A stretch of DNA of 64,000 nt. Source: UTCHB3 sp964531325 (GTDB lineage Bacteria > Bacteroidota > Ignavibacteria > Ignavibacteriales > Ignavibacteriaceae). The notes beneath the pieces are model-generated. The model saw only the letters and a program-made list of their open reading frames with translations, searched no databases and had not been told where the DNA came from. The position numbers and the translations under genes are program-made. Of this stretch, positions 1-7,799 are shown piece by piece. The DNA lies in the NCBI GenBank assembly GCA_964531325.1, contig CAZHCW010000017.1:1-64000 (forward strand), read 5' to 3'. Numbering within the stretch: the first letter of the stretch is position 1; each line of letters opens with the position of its first letter.

Positions 1-98
1 CAACGATAGAATCAGGCAATCTTGCAAGTGGAGTATATATTTATTCGCTTAGAGTTAATGATATAAGTATCAACAAAAAATTGGTGATTCTGAAATGA
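1..98 (+). CDS. 3' end of a T9SS-secreted protein (partial)
   Basis: The window opens inside a reading frame (codons from base 3) that ends with a TGA at 96-98. The last 31 residues include ASGVYIYSLRVN and end in KKLVILK. This is the usual end of the T9SS type A C-terminal sorting domain, which directs a protein across the outer membrane and is then removed. The rest of the protein lies outside the window, so its function is unknown. Its stop overlaps the start of the next gene (ATGA), which suggests co-transcription and coupled translation. Confidence 0.75.
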   Translation, partial: TIESGNLASGVYIYSLRVNDISINKKLVILK

Positions 99-1927
99 CA
101 GTCACCAAACGAACAGGCCCAATATATCGATCTGCAATCTCTTGCAGGATAGTCCCAACAAGGACATTCTTGTTCTCAATACTTTTGTTTCTCATCTTAA
201 CCGTCCCCGGCTATTCAACAATTCGATATGTAAAAGAAGGGAACGCTACTCCAGTCTTTCCGTACACTAGCTGGGAGACAGCATCGGACAGCCTACAGAA
301 AGTGGTTAATATATCTGAAAGCGGAGATACAATTATGATTGGGAATGGAATTTATAGAGAACTGATACGATCTGAAAGACATAATATTTCCCTTTCGTTT
401 ATTGGGACTGATGTTGATAGTTGTATATTTGATCTTTCATGGTACCCTCCAGAAGGTTTGTATTGCACATCACTATTTGTAAAACATACTATTATCCTGG
501 AAAATCTGAATTTCACGACGACAAGCCTAATAAACGATCACTATGCGATATTCTTTGGCTATTCCCCTTCCCCCCAAAGTATATTTGTAAGAAATTGTCG
601 TTTTTCAAATCTTGATAAATGTATTATTGCACCAAAATCAAGTGGTGAGATAACCGGTAACTACTTTTTTAGAGTGAATAGACCGGTGCAGAACACTGAG
701 CGTCCTTCGGGTGAATTCATAAAGATTTATAACAACACGATTTTTCGTTCAAGAGAGACTGCTATTCGTTGCACTTTTGGAACGATCCATAATAATTGGA
801 TAATATTTGAGCAAGGAATTGGGATTTCAGGCTCTCAATTATTCAAAGGTGAACAAAAGATTTATAGTAATTTCGTTACAAGATTTTATTCTACAGCATA
901 CTATGATGCATTTCAATATGTTGAAGGCAAGATCATAAACAATGTGATAATTGGTGTTGGAACAGGCATAAAACCTATCGGTTCCGAAGTCAAAAATAAT
1001 GTGATTGCTCTTTGTAGTGAATCTGCGATTGGCTTCATCACACCCGGTCATGCTTTAAACAATGACATCAACTACAATTCATTTTATCAGAACAATTCAA
1101 TATCAAACGATCTGTCGCTATTTAACCCTGACACTACAATCTACTATACTTCGGACCCGATGTTTGAAAATCAGGACAGTAACAACTATTTGCTTCAGAT
1201 GTTTTCACCTTTGATAAATGCGGGAGATCCAAACATTCTTGATGTGGATGGTTCAAGAAGCGATGTTGGTTTATATGGAGGACCTTATGGGCTGAGTTAT
1301 CAATATAAAGATTTACCTCCCCAAAAACCCAAAGTAATATCAACCACAAAACTTAAAAATAAAGTAAATTTCCACTGGCGAGGAGGAACTGAAGCTGACT
1401 TTAATTCTTTTTCACTTTACAGAAGTAGAGACCCTCAGTTTATCCCAAACGATAACAACAAAATATATTCAGGTATTGATACACTATTTACAGATTCACT
1501 CACAGACCCGACAGGAAGTTACAGTTATAAATTGACTGCAAAAGACAATCAAGGGAATGTCAGTAAATTAGACAGTGTAACAGTAGTAATAACAGGTGTT
1601 TCTGCAGAGGAAGAAAACCCAACGCATGGAAGAATATATCTATATCAAAACTACCCAAACCCCTTTAACCCTTCAACTAAGATAAAGTTCTCACTGACAG
1701 AAGAAGCAGAAGTAATCCTTCGTGTATATGATGTAAATGGTGAATTGGTTACAATACTCCAAAAAGGGTGGCTTCCCGCAGGAGAGTATGAAAGAGAATT
1801 TTCTCCGGCAACAATTGGAACGATAAAAGACATGGCATCAGGAGTTTATTTTTACAATTTGTTGGTGAGAAATAAAAATATGATCCCTCTATTCGTAAAA
1901 ACCGAAAAAATGATGTTTTTGAAATAG
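95..1927 (+). CDS. T9SS-secreted parallel beta-helix protein with Fn3-like domain
   Basis: This 610-residue protein should be exported and placed on the cell surface or released. Residues 1-42 have a basic start and a hydrophobic stretch (FLFSILLFLILTVPG) like a long signal peptide. Residues 45-390 have the short N/G-rich strands (NNVI, NNTIF) of a right-handed parallel beta-helix. Residues 410-505 look like a fibronectin type III domain (FHWRGGTEADFNSFSLYRS). A type A T9SS tail starts near residue 518 with YQNYPNPFNPSTKI and ends in MMFLK. Many beta-helix proteins bind or cleave polysaccharides, but I see no catalytic motif, so adhesin or glycan binder is only inference. The start overlaps the preceding T9SS gene by 4 bases. 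Confidence 0.85.
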   Translation: MTVTKRTGPIYRSAISCRIVPTRTFLFSILLFLILTVPGYSTIRYVKEGNATPVFPYTSWETASDSLQKVVNISESGDTIMIGNGIYRELIRSERHNISLSFIGTDVDSCIFDLSWYPPEGLYCTSLFVKHTIILENLNFTTTSLINDHYAIFFGYSPSPQSIFVRNCRFSNLDKCIIAPKSSGEITGNYFFRVNRPVQNTERPSGEFIKIYNNTIFRSRETAIRCTFGTIHNNWIIFEQGIGISGSQLFKGEQKIYSNFVTRFYSTAYYDAFQYVEGKIINNVIIGVGTGIKPIGSEVKNNVIALCSESAIGFITPGHALNNDINYNSFYQNNSISNDLSLFNPDTTIYYTSDPMFENQDSNNYLLQMFSPLINAGDPNILDVDGSRSDVGLYGGPYGLSYQYKDLPPQKPKVISTTKLKNKVNFHWRGGTEADFNSFSLYRSRDPQFIPNDNNKIYSGIDTLFTDSLTDPTGSYSYKLTAKDNQGNVSKLDSVTVVITGVSAEEENPTHGRIYLYQNYPNPFNPSTKIKFSLTEEAEVILRVYDVNGELVTILQKGWLPAGEYEREFSPATIGTIKDMASGVYFYNLLVRNKNMIPLFVKTEKMMFLK

Positions 1928-2040
1928 TTTCATATGATACCCGAGAGACTTGAGAAAGTTAAGAAACTTGAGGCACTGAACAGTGTACTAAATTAACACT
2001 TTGTCTTTTGCCACTATTTTTCTTATAAGCCAAACGATAA

Positions 2041-3156
2041 CTATTTCAATTTTAAATAAGTCTCTTTCAGGCGGTCAAAAGCTGCCGAGGGAAGAATCTC
2101 ACCATTTAACAGTTTTTCTTTCATCTCCATGAATTGCACACTTATCTGTTTGTTACCAAAAAAACTGTCAAATAGATAATCTTTAATCATAAACTCCACC
2201 CACTCAATATTTTGAAGTCTTCTTCTTCGTTCAAATATGCCCGAAGATTTTGTAATATCCATAAATTTTAAAATTTCTGACCAGAGTTCTTCGATCCCTT
2301 CACCGGTAATTGCCGACGCAGTGTAAGCCTTCGATTCCCACCCTTCAGTTGAAGGGAAGAGGTAGTGAAGTGCCGAAGAGTATTCAGCTTTTGCCATCAG
2401 GGCTTTTTTCTTGTTTTCGCCATCTGCTTTATTGATCAGGATGGCATCACAAATCTCCATCACCCCTTTTTTCATTCCCTGGAGTTCATCGCCACCTCCT
2501 GAAATGAGCACCAAAAGGAAAAAATCGACCATTGATCTCACAGTTGTCTCACTTTGACCAACACCAACAGTCTCAATCAAAATAATATTATAACCGGCAG
2601 CTTCACACGCAGTAATCGACTCCCTGGTTTTTCGAGCTACTCCACCAAGAGTCCCACTTGAAGGTGAAGGACGGATGAAGCAGTTTTCATCCTTTGCGAG
2701 TTTCTCCATTCTGGTTTTATCACCAAGAATGCTCCCCTTACTTATCGAACTTGAGGGGTCGATGGTGAGAACAGCAACTTTATGTCCCAAATTGATCAGA
2801 TAAACTCCGAGTGCCTCAATGAGAGTGCTTTTTCCGGCACCCGGAACTCCGCTGATACCAATTCGCAACGATTTTCCGGAGTGGGGGAGCAATTGAGTTA
2901 AAACCTCTTTAGCACGAAGTTGATGGTTATGAGAAGTACTTTCTATGAGTGTTATGGTTTTTGCCAGTAGAATACGATTACTTTCGAGTACTCCTTTAAC
3001 AAGTTCTTCGGTAGAAAATTCTTTTTTATTAAAGGATTTATGGCGTAGATTCTCAGGGCGGTTTTCTACCCCTTTTACAATTCTTATTGCAAATTCATCA
3101 CCGTGTTTATCCGGTGTCCAATCGGGTTTATACGATTTATTGTTCTCTTCGTTCAT
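2041..3156 (-). CDS. meaB: Methylmalonyl-CoA mutase-associated GTPase MeaB
   Basis: A 371-residue SIMIBI-class G3E GTPase of the MeaB/ArgK family. It chaperones methylmalonyl-CoA mutase: it gates adenosylcobalamin loading and protects the mutase from inactivation. Visible motifs are the P-loop GVPGAGKST near residue 104, LTIDPSS with the ILGDKTRM segment, IETVGVGQSE and the guanine-specificity motif NKAD. The unrecognised N-terminal extension (about 75 residues, charged) is longer than in some homologues. It is the third gene of the mutA-mutB-meaB run and is separated from mutB by about 90 bases that contain a terminator-like hairpin, so its expression may be partly uncoupled. Confidence 0.95.
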   Translation of the reverse strand: MNEENNKSYKPDWTPDKHGDEFAIRIVKGVENRPENLRHKSFNKKEFSTEELVKGVLESNRILLAKTITLIESTSHNHQLRAKEVLTQLLPHSGKSLRIGISGVPGAGKSTLIEALGVYLINLGHKVAVLTIDPSSSISKGSILGDKTRMEKLAKDENCFIRPSPSSGTLGGVARKTRESITACEAAGYNIILIETVGVGQSETTVRSMVDFFLLVLISGGGDELQGMKKGVMEICDAILINKADGENKKKALMAKAEYSSALHYLFPSTEGWESKAYTASAITGEGIEELWSEILKFMDITKSSGIFERRRRLQNIEWVEFMIKDYLFDSFFGNKQISVQFMEMKEKLLNGEILPSAAFDRLKETYLKLK

Positions 3157-3164
3157 ATCTACTT

Positions 3165-3225
3165 TAATAAAAAAACTGTATCACTTGAAAAAATTGGGAA
3201 CCCCAATATAACAAATGATACAGTT
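3165..3225 (-). terminator. Nested hairpin with U-tract between mutB and meaB
   Basis: Arms at 3174-3187 (AACTGTATCACTTG) and 3212-3225 (CAAATGATACAGTT) pair over 14 bases with one G-T mismatch. A second hairpin, ATTGGG/CCCAAT, sits inside at 3193-3207. Read on the minus strand the outer stem is followed directly by TTTTTTTATTAAAG, as in an intrinsic terminator. It lies 9 bases before the meaB start codon, so it could end most mutAB transcripts or act as an attenuator in front of meaB. The outer stem is AT-rich, so its strength is uncertain. Confidence 0.5.
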
Positions 3226-3245
3226 AAAAAAACAACAGGACTATA

Positions 3246-5429
3246 CTATTCGGAAAATCTCCTGTTAACTTCTTCCATGATCTTCATTGCGGCTTCGGGG
3301 ATTCTTGTTCCCGGGCCAAATATCGCAAATGCACCATGATCATACAAATAATCGTAATCTTGATGGGGAATAACTCCACCAACAATCACTATGATATCTT
3401 CTCTGCCCAGAGCACTTAACTCTTCGATAAGTTTTGGAAGCAGTGTTTTGTGACCGGCAGCGAGCGAACTCATGCCAACACAATGTACATCGTTTTCCAC
3501 TGCCTGTCGGGCGGTTTCTTCGGGAGTTTGGAAAAGTGGACCCATGTCAACATCAAAGCCCATATCGGCATAAGCAGTTGCAACAACTTTGGCACCTCTG
3601 TCGTGACCATCCTGACCCATTTTAGCAATCAGAATCCTTGGTCTTCTGCCTGCTCTTTGAGCAAAATCGTCGGTCATTTTTCTTACATCATGCACGGGAT
3701 CAATTTCTCCTGTAGAATATTCTTTTGAATAAACACCTGACACTGTTCTTGTTTGTGCCTGGAATCTACCACACACTTTTTCTATCGCAAATGAGATTTC
3801 ACCAAGAGTTGCTCTTTCTCTTGCAGCCACAACTGCGAGTTCCAACAGATTTCCTTCACCGGTTTCAGCAGCAGTTGTGATTGCGTTAAGACATTCTTCA
3901 ACTTTTTGGTTGTTCCGTTTTGCTTTCACTTCCTGGAGTCTTTTTATCTGCGAAATTCGGACAGCAGTATTATCTACCTCAAGAATCTCCATTGGCTGCT
4001 CTTTTTCGGGTGGATATTTATTTACACCCAAAATAGTCTCTGATCTACTGTCGATTCTTGCCTGGCGGCGTGCGGAAGCCTCTTCGATTCTTAGTTTTGG
4101 AATTCCGGCTTCAATGGCTTTTGTCATTCCACCGTAGGATTCCACTTCGAGAATATGTTCCCAGGCTCTTCTGAGGAGTGCCTGAGTCAAAGCTTCTACA
4201 TAATATGAGCCACCCCAGGGATCGATCACTTTACAGATACCGGTTTCATCCTGAAGGAAAAGCTGGGTGTTCCTTGCGATTCTTGCTGAAAAATCGGTTG
4301 GAAGTGCAATAGCTTCATCGAGTGAGTTTGTGTGAAGCGACTGAGTGTGTCCCAGTACTGCTGCAAGTGCCTCAATACAGGTTCTAACCACATTGTTAAA
4401 TGGATCCTGCTCGGTTAGACTCCATCCCGAAGTTTGGGAATGGGTTCTCAGCGACATTGATTTTGGATTTTTTGGATTAAACGATTTGATAAGTTTAGCC
4501 CAGATTAATCTTGCCGCCCTCATCTTTGCAACTTCCATAAAATAATTCATGCCCTGTGCCCAGAAGAAGGAGAGTCGGGGAGCAAAATTATCAATATCCA
4601 GTCCTGTCGCAATCCCTGTCCTAACATACTCAAGTCCATCGGCGAGGGTGTAAGCCATTTCAAGATCTGCTGTGGCTCCAGCTTCCTGCATGTGATATCC
4701 TGAGATACTGATGCTGTTGAACTTCGGCATGTGTGCCGATGCAAATTTGAAGATATCAGCAATAATCCTCATTGAAGTTGCAGGGGGATAGATGTAGGTG
4801 TTTCTTACCATGTATTCTTTAAGAATGTCATTCTGGATTGTTCCACTGAGAAGCACGGGATCAACCCCTTGTTCTTCAGCAGCAACAATATAAAATGCCA
4901 TGATTGGAAGAACAGCTCCATTCATCGTCATCGAGACAGACATTTTGTCGAGTGGAATCGAATCAAAAAGAATTTTCATATCTTCAATTGAGTCAATCGC
5001 CACACCCGCTTTTCCAACATCACCAATTACACGCTGATGATCTGAATCATAACCTCTGTGGGTAGCGAGATCAAATGCCACGGAGAGTCCCATCTGACCG
5101 GCAGCGAGATTTCTTCTGTAAAAAGCATTACTCTCTTCTGCTGTTGAAAAGCCGGCATATTGCCTTACAGTCCAGGGGCGCTGAACATACATGGTGCTGT
5201 AGGGTCCTCGCAGAAAGGGGGGAATCCCGGCAACATAATCAAGATGTTCAACATCTTTAAGATCATCTGCGGTATAAAGAGATTTAACAGGTATCTGTTC
5301 CATCGTTTGCCAGATAATTTCTTCAGGATTTTTACCCGTTTTTTCGATAAACTCTTTTTTCCATTCGTTATAACCAGAGGAGTCCGTTTTAATTGAATGG
5401 TTTAACTCTTTAAATTCGGGTCTTTTCAT
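3246..5429 (-). CDS. mutB: Methylmalonyl-CoA mutase large (catalytic) subunit
   Basis: A 727-residue subunit that interconverts (R)-methylmalonyl-CoA and succinyl-CoA with adenosylcobalamin, in propionate metabolism in the cytoplasm. The N-terminal TIM barrel has PFLRGPYSTMYVQRPWTVRQYAG, SVSMTMNGAVLP and the conserved RTHSQTSGWSL. The C-terminal cobalamin-binding Rossmann domain carries the base-off/His-on motif DGHDRG near residue 606, followed by GGVIPHQDYD. Length fits the family. It overlaps mutA by 4 bases (5426-5429), so the two subunits are translationally coupled. Naming follows the Propionibacterium convention; scpA/mcmA are synonyms. Confidence 0.97.
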   Translation of the reverse strand: MKRPEFKELNHSIKTDSSGYNEWKKEFIEKTGKNPEEIIWQTMEQIPVKSLYTADDLKDVEHLDYVAGIPPFLRGPYSTMYVQRPWTVRQYAGFSTAEESNAFYRRNLAAGQMGLSVAFDLATHRGYDSDHQRVIGDVGKAGVAIDSIEDMKILFDSIPLDKMSVSMTMNGAVLPIMAFYIVAAEEQGVDPVLLSGTIQNDILKEYMVRNTYIYPPATSMRIIADIFKFASAHMPKFNSISISGYHMQEAGATADLEMAYTLADGLEYVRTGIATGLDIDNFAPRLSFFWAQGMNYFMEVAKMRAARLIWAKLIKSFNPKNPKSMSLRTHSQTSGWSLTEQDPFNNVVRTCIEALAAVLGHTQSLHTNSLDEAIALPTDFSARIARNTQLFLQDETGICKVIDPWGGSYYVEALTQALLRRAWEHILEVESYGGMTKAIEAGIPKLRIEEASARRQARIDSRSETILGVNKYPPEKEQPMEILEVDNTAVRISQIKRLQEVKAKRNNQKVEECLNAITTAAETGEGNLLELAVVAARERATLGEISFAIEKVCGRFQAQTRTVSGVYSKEYSTGEIDPVHDVRKMTDDFAQRAGRRPRILIAKMGQDGHDRGAKVVATAYADMGFDVDMGPLFQTPEETARQAVENDVHCVGMSSLAAGHKTLLPKLIEELSALGREDIIVIVGGVIPHQDYDYLYDHGAFAIFGPGTRIPEAAMKIMEEVNRRFSE

Positions 5430-7576
5430 TTTTCAACTCCCGTTCTGTCAAAAATATTATTGATCACCTGAACAACATTTGCACCAACAAAAATAAAATC
5501 GTCAATTCCTGATTGTTTGTGCGATTCGATTTGATCTTTTGGGTAACCGGCAAGGATGCAGATGGCATCTTTATTAATTTGTTTAATTGCTTTCACAAAT
5601 TGAGGCACAAGTTCTGGATAAGTATCATCTGTTGAGCAGAGCACAAAAACCTTGGCTCCGGAATCCAATGCGGCTTTAATACCGAGGGAGACTTCAGGAA
5701 CCCCCTGTCCATAGTTTACCTCAAACCCGCCTGCCTCAAAAAAACCTCTTGAAAAATCAGCTCTTGCTTTGTGCTGTTTCACTGGTCCAACATTAAACAG
5801 GAACAATTTTGGCAGATTTCCATTTTTTCTTTTAAAAGAAGACGCTCTTAAACGAAGTTGTTCAAAATCATGTGCTTGACGAAGAGTGGATAAAGGGTAC
5901 ACTTTTTCAGGTACTGATGAATTACTAAGGTGACTGAATATTTCGCCAAGAGTTGCACCCTTGGCAGCTAAAGAAGAGGCGAGTTTTAATTTAGATACAC
6001 CATCTTTCTCATTTTTTACATTTTCAAGGTCTGTCAGTATGCTGGAATGAATTCCACCATTGCCTGAAACCCTTAACTTCTGGAGGTAAGCTGCACGAAG
6101 ATCATAAATCTTTCTTGCATCAAAAATCATCGGTTGTTTAACCTCTTCTTTTACATTAGCGTAACTGTTTACGCCAACAATAACTGTTTTACGGGTCGCA
6201 ACATCCTTGATTCTTTTTTGAGCCAACCCGCTGATATCCGATTGAATCTTCCCGGAAACCAGAGCTTTATAGATTCCGCCTTGATTTTCAATTTCACGGA
6301 AATATGACCAGGCATTATCTACCAATTGAGCTGTAAGAGTTTCCACATAAAATGAACCACCGGCAGCATCAATAACATGATTCAGGTGAGATTCTTCACT
6401 CAAAATAATCTGAGTATTTCTGGCAATTCTGTTTGAGAATTCATCAGGTTGGGCAAACGAAGAATCAAAGGGGAGTATCTCAATGAGGTCAACACCACCT
6501 GTGATTGCAGAGAATGCTTGTGTTGTTACTCTAAGCATATTAACATAAGGATCAACAAAGGAATGATAATAACTTGAAGTTTTTGCTGCTGCAAACATTT
6601 TTACATCATCTGCCGGCAAACCAAATGAAGATAGAACTGCAGAAAAAAGAATCCGTGCCGCTCTGAATTTGGCGATCTCCATAAACAGATTTGTACTTAT
6701 TCCAAAATTGAAAATAATCTTCTGAGGGATTGTTGAAATATCGATACCAAGTTCTGAAAGTCGGCAAATAGCTTCGACAACCAGCGACATCGAGATTCCC
6801 AGCTCTTGAACAGCGGAAGCTCCTTTATCCACATAGACCGAACCATCTATCCCGATAGTTCTTAGATCTGAATGTTCAGATTCCAAAAACTTAATTGAAG
6901 TGGCGATCTGAGAATAAGCTTCGTCGATCGAAACCGGCATTTCACCATTCTCAAAAAGAAAAGTAACTGGATCGGCGTTAACAGATCCGTTTATTTTGTT
7001 GAATTCAACCCCTTCTTTAATGGAATATCCTTTGAGGAGTGACAAAAAAACAAAAGGTGAGAATCCTGTTGAAACAAACAGTGGACATGCAGTGAGGTCA
7101 ACTCCCAAAAAGGCACGAGAAAGACTTCCAGTCCCGGAAATAGATACTCCGCCATCACCGGTTTCACCGGGTTTTCCATAATCCGCATCAAGTCCCAATT
7201 TAGTTGTTTTATCGAGTGGTAAAACTATTGCCGTCTGACCCCTTTGGAGGGAATCGAGCAGTAACTTATTATAATTTTCAGCAAGAGGGTGAGTAAGGCT
7301 TTGGGCAATCAACCAGGGGTTAACACAATTTCCGTCCGGTTTGGCTCCACGGAGGTAATTTTTAAAGCCGGGGAATTGTTCGATATTTTTTAGAATCTCG
7401 AGGTGTTCTTTTGTATAAAGAGGCTCAAGATCGATATTTTCATAAGTTTTTGTAATTAATTTCTTTTCGAATGGGACGCCTTTGAGATCAACTTCCGCCA
7501 ATTCTCTCCAATCCCGATAACTCGAAGGGGCGAATTCGTCCCTTAGCTTAAATTCTTTAGGTAATGTCTGATCCAT
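5426..7576 (-). CDS. mutA: Methylmalonyl-CoA mutase small subunit
   Basis: A 716-residue structural partner of MutB. It keeps the barrel fold (YLRGAKPDG, RIARNTQIILSEESHLNHVIDAAGGSFYVE) but its C-terminal Rossmann domain lacks the DxHxxG cobalamin motif; the corresponding segment reads NVGPVKQHKAR. This degeneration is normal for MutA, which does not bind cofactor, so it is not a sign of decay. It is the first gene of the mutA-mutB-meaB unit. The 187-base gap upstream, shared with the divergent protease gene, must hold its promoter. No methylmalonyl-CoA epimerase is recognised in the window. Confidence 0.93.
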   Translation of the reverse strand: MDQTLPKEFKLRDEFAPSSYRDWRELAEVDLKGVPFEKKLITKTYENIDLEPLYTKEHLEILKNIEQFPGFKNYLRGAKPDGNCVNPWLIAQSLTHPLAENYNKLLLDSLQRGQTAIVLPLDKTTKLGLDADYGKPGETGDGGVSISGTGSLSRAFLGVDLTACPLFVSTGFSPFVFLSLLKGYSIKEGVEFNKINGSVNADPVTFLFENGEMPVSIDEAYSQIATSIKFLESEHSDLRTIGIDGSVYVDKGASAVQELGISMSLVVEAICRLSELGIDISTIPQKIIFNFGISTNLFMEIAKFRAARILFSAVLSSFGLPADDVKMFAAAKTSSYYHSFVDPYVNMLRVTTQAFSAITGGVDLIEILPFDSSFAQPDEFSNRIARNTQIILSEESHLNHVIDAAGGSFYVETLTAQLVDNAWSYFREIENQGGIYKALVSGKIQSDISGLAQKRIKDVATRKTVIVGVNSYANVKEEVKQPMIFDARKIYDLRAAYLQKLRVSGNGGIHSSILTDLENVKNEKDGVSKLKLASSLAAKGATLGEIFSHLSNSSVPEKVYPLSTLRQAHDFEQLRLRASSFKRKNGNLPKLFLFNVGPVKQHKARADFSRGFFEAGGFEVNYGQGVPEVSLGIKAALDSGAKVFVLCSTDDTYPELVPQFVKAIKQINKDAICILAGYPKDQIESHKQSGIDDFIFVGANVVQVINNIFDRTGVEK

Positions 7577-7630
7577 CGAATCACTTTTCTATTTGATTTG
7601 TCAAAAATTTAATCTTTTGATCCTTAAAAT

Positions 7631-7648
7631 TAAGAAATTAATTTCTTA
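7631..7648. promoter_or_regulatory. Perfect 18-bp palindrome in the mutA/prc divergent gap
   Basis: TAAGAAATTAATTTCTTA is exactly self-complementary. It sits in the only control region for both mutA (minus) and the protease gene (plus). On the plus strand it overlaps a TATAAT-like hexamer at 7647-7652. Position and symmetry fit an operator for a dimeric regulator, but AT-rich palindromes also arise by chance and no regulator gene is adjacent. The rest of 7577-7763 shows no gene and no recognised riboswitch. Confidence 0.3.
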
Positions 7649-7799
7649 TAATTTGAGACATTTGGAACAAAATGGGCTTTAAAGTGATTATAACATGTGT
7701 GGGTGTTTTTTAATACAAAACAGGCTTTATCAATTTATTATATTGAGTTTCAATTAAACAGTTTTGGAAGAAAAGTTGATCAATAGAATCAGGAAATTT

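Noticed and set aside
1928..2040. Terminator between the convergent T9SS and meaB genes
   Set aside because: Only a direct repeat of ACTTGAG and no stable stem with T-run was found.
5426..7576. Decay of the mutA gene because of the missing DxHxxG motif
   Set aside because: MutA small subunits normally lack cobalamin ligation; the frame is intact and coupled to mutB.
7577..7799. Possible cobalamin riboswitch upstream of mutA
   Set aside because: The B12-box and the conserved core are not visible on the minus strand; the region is AT-rich without the needed GC helices.
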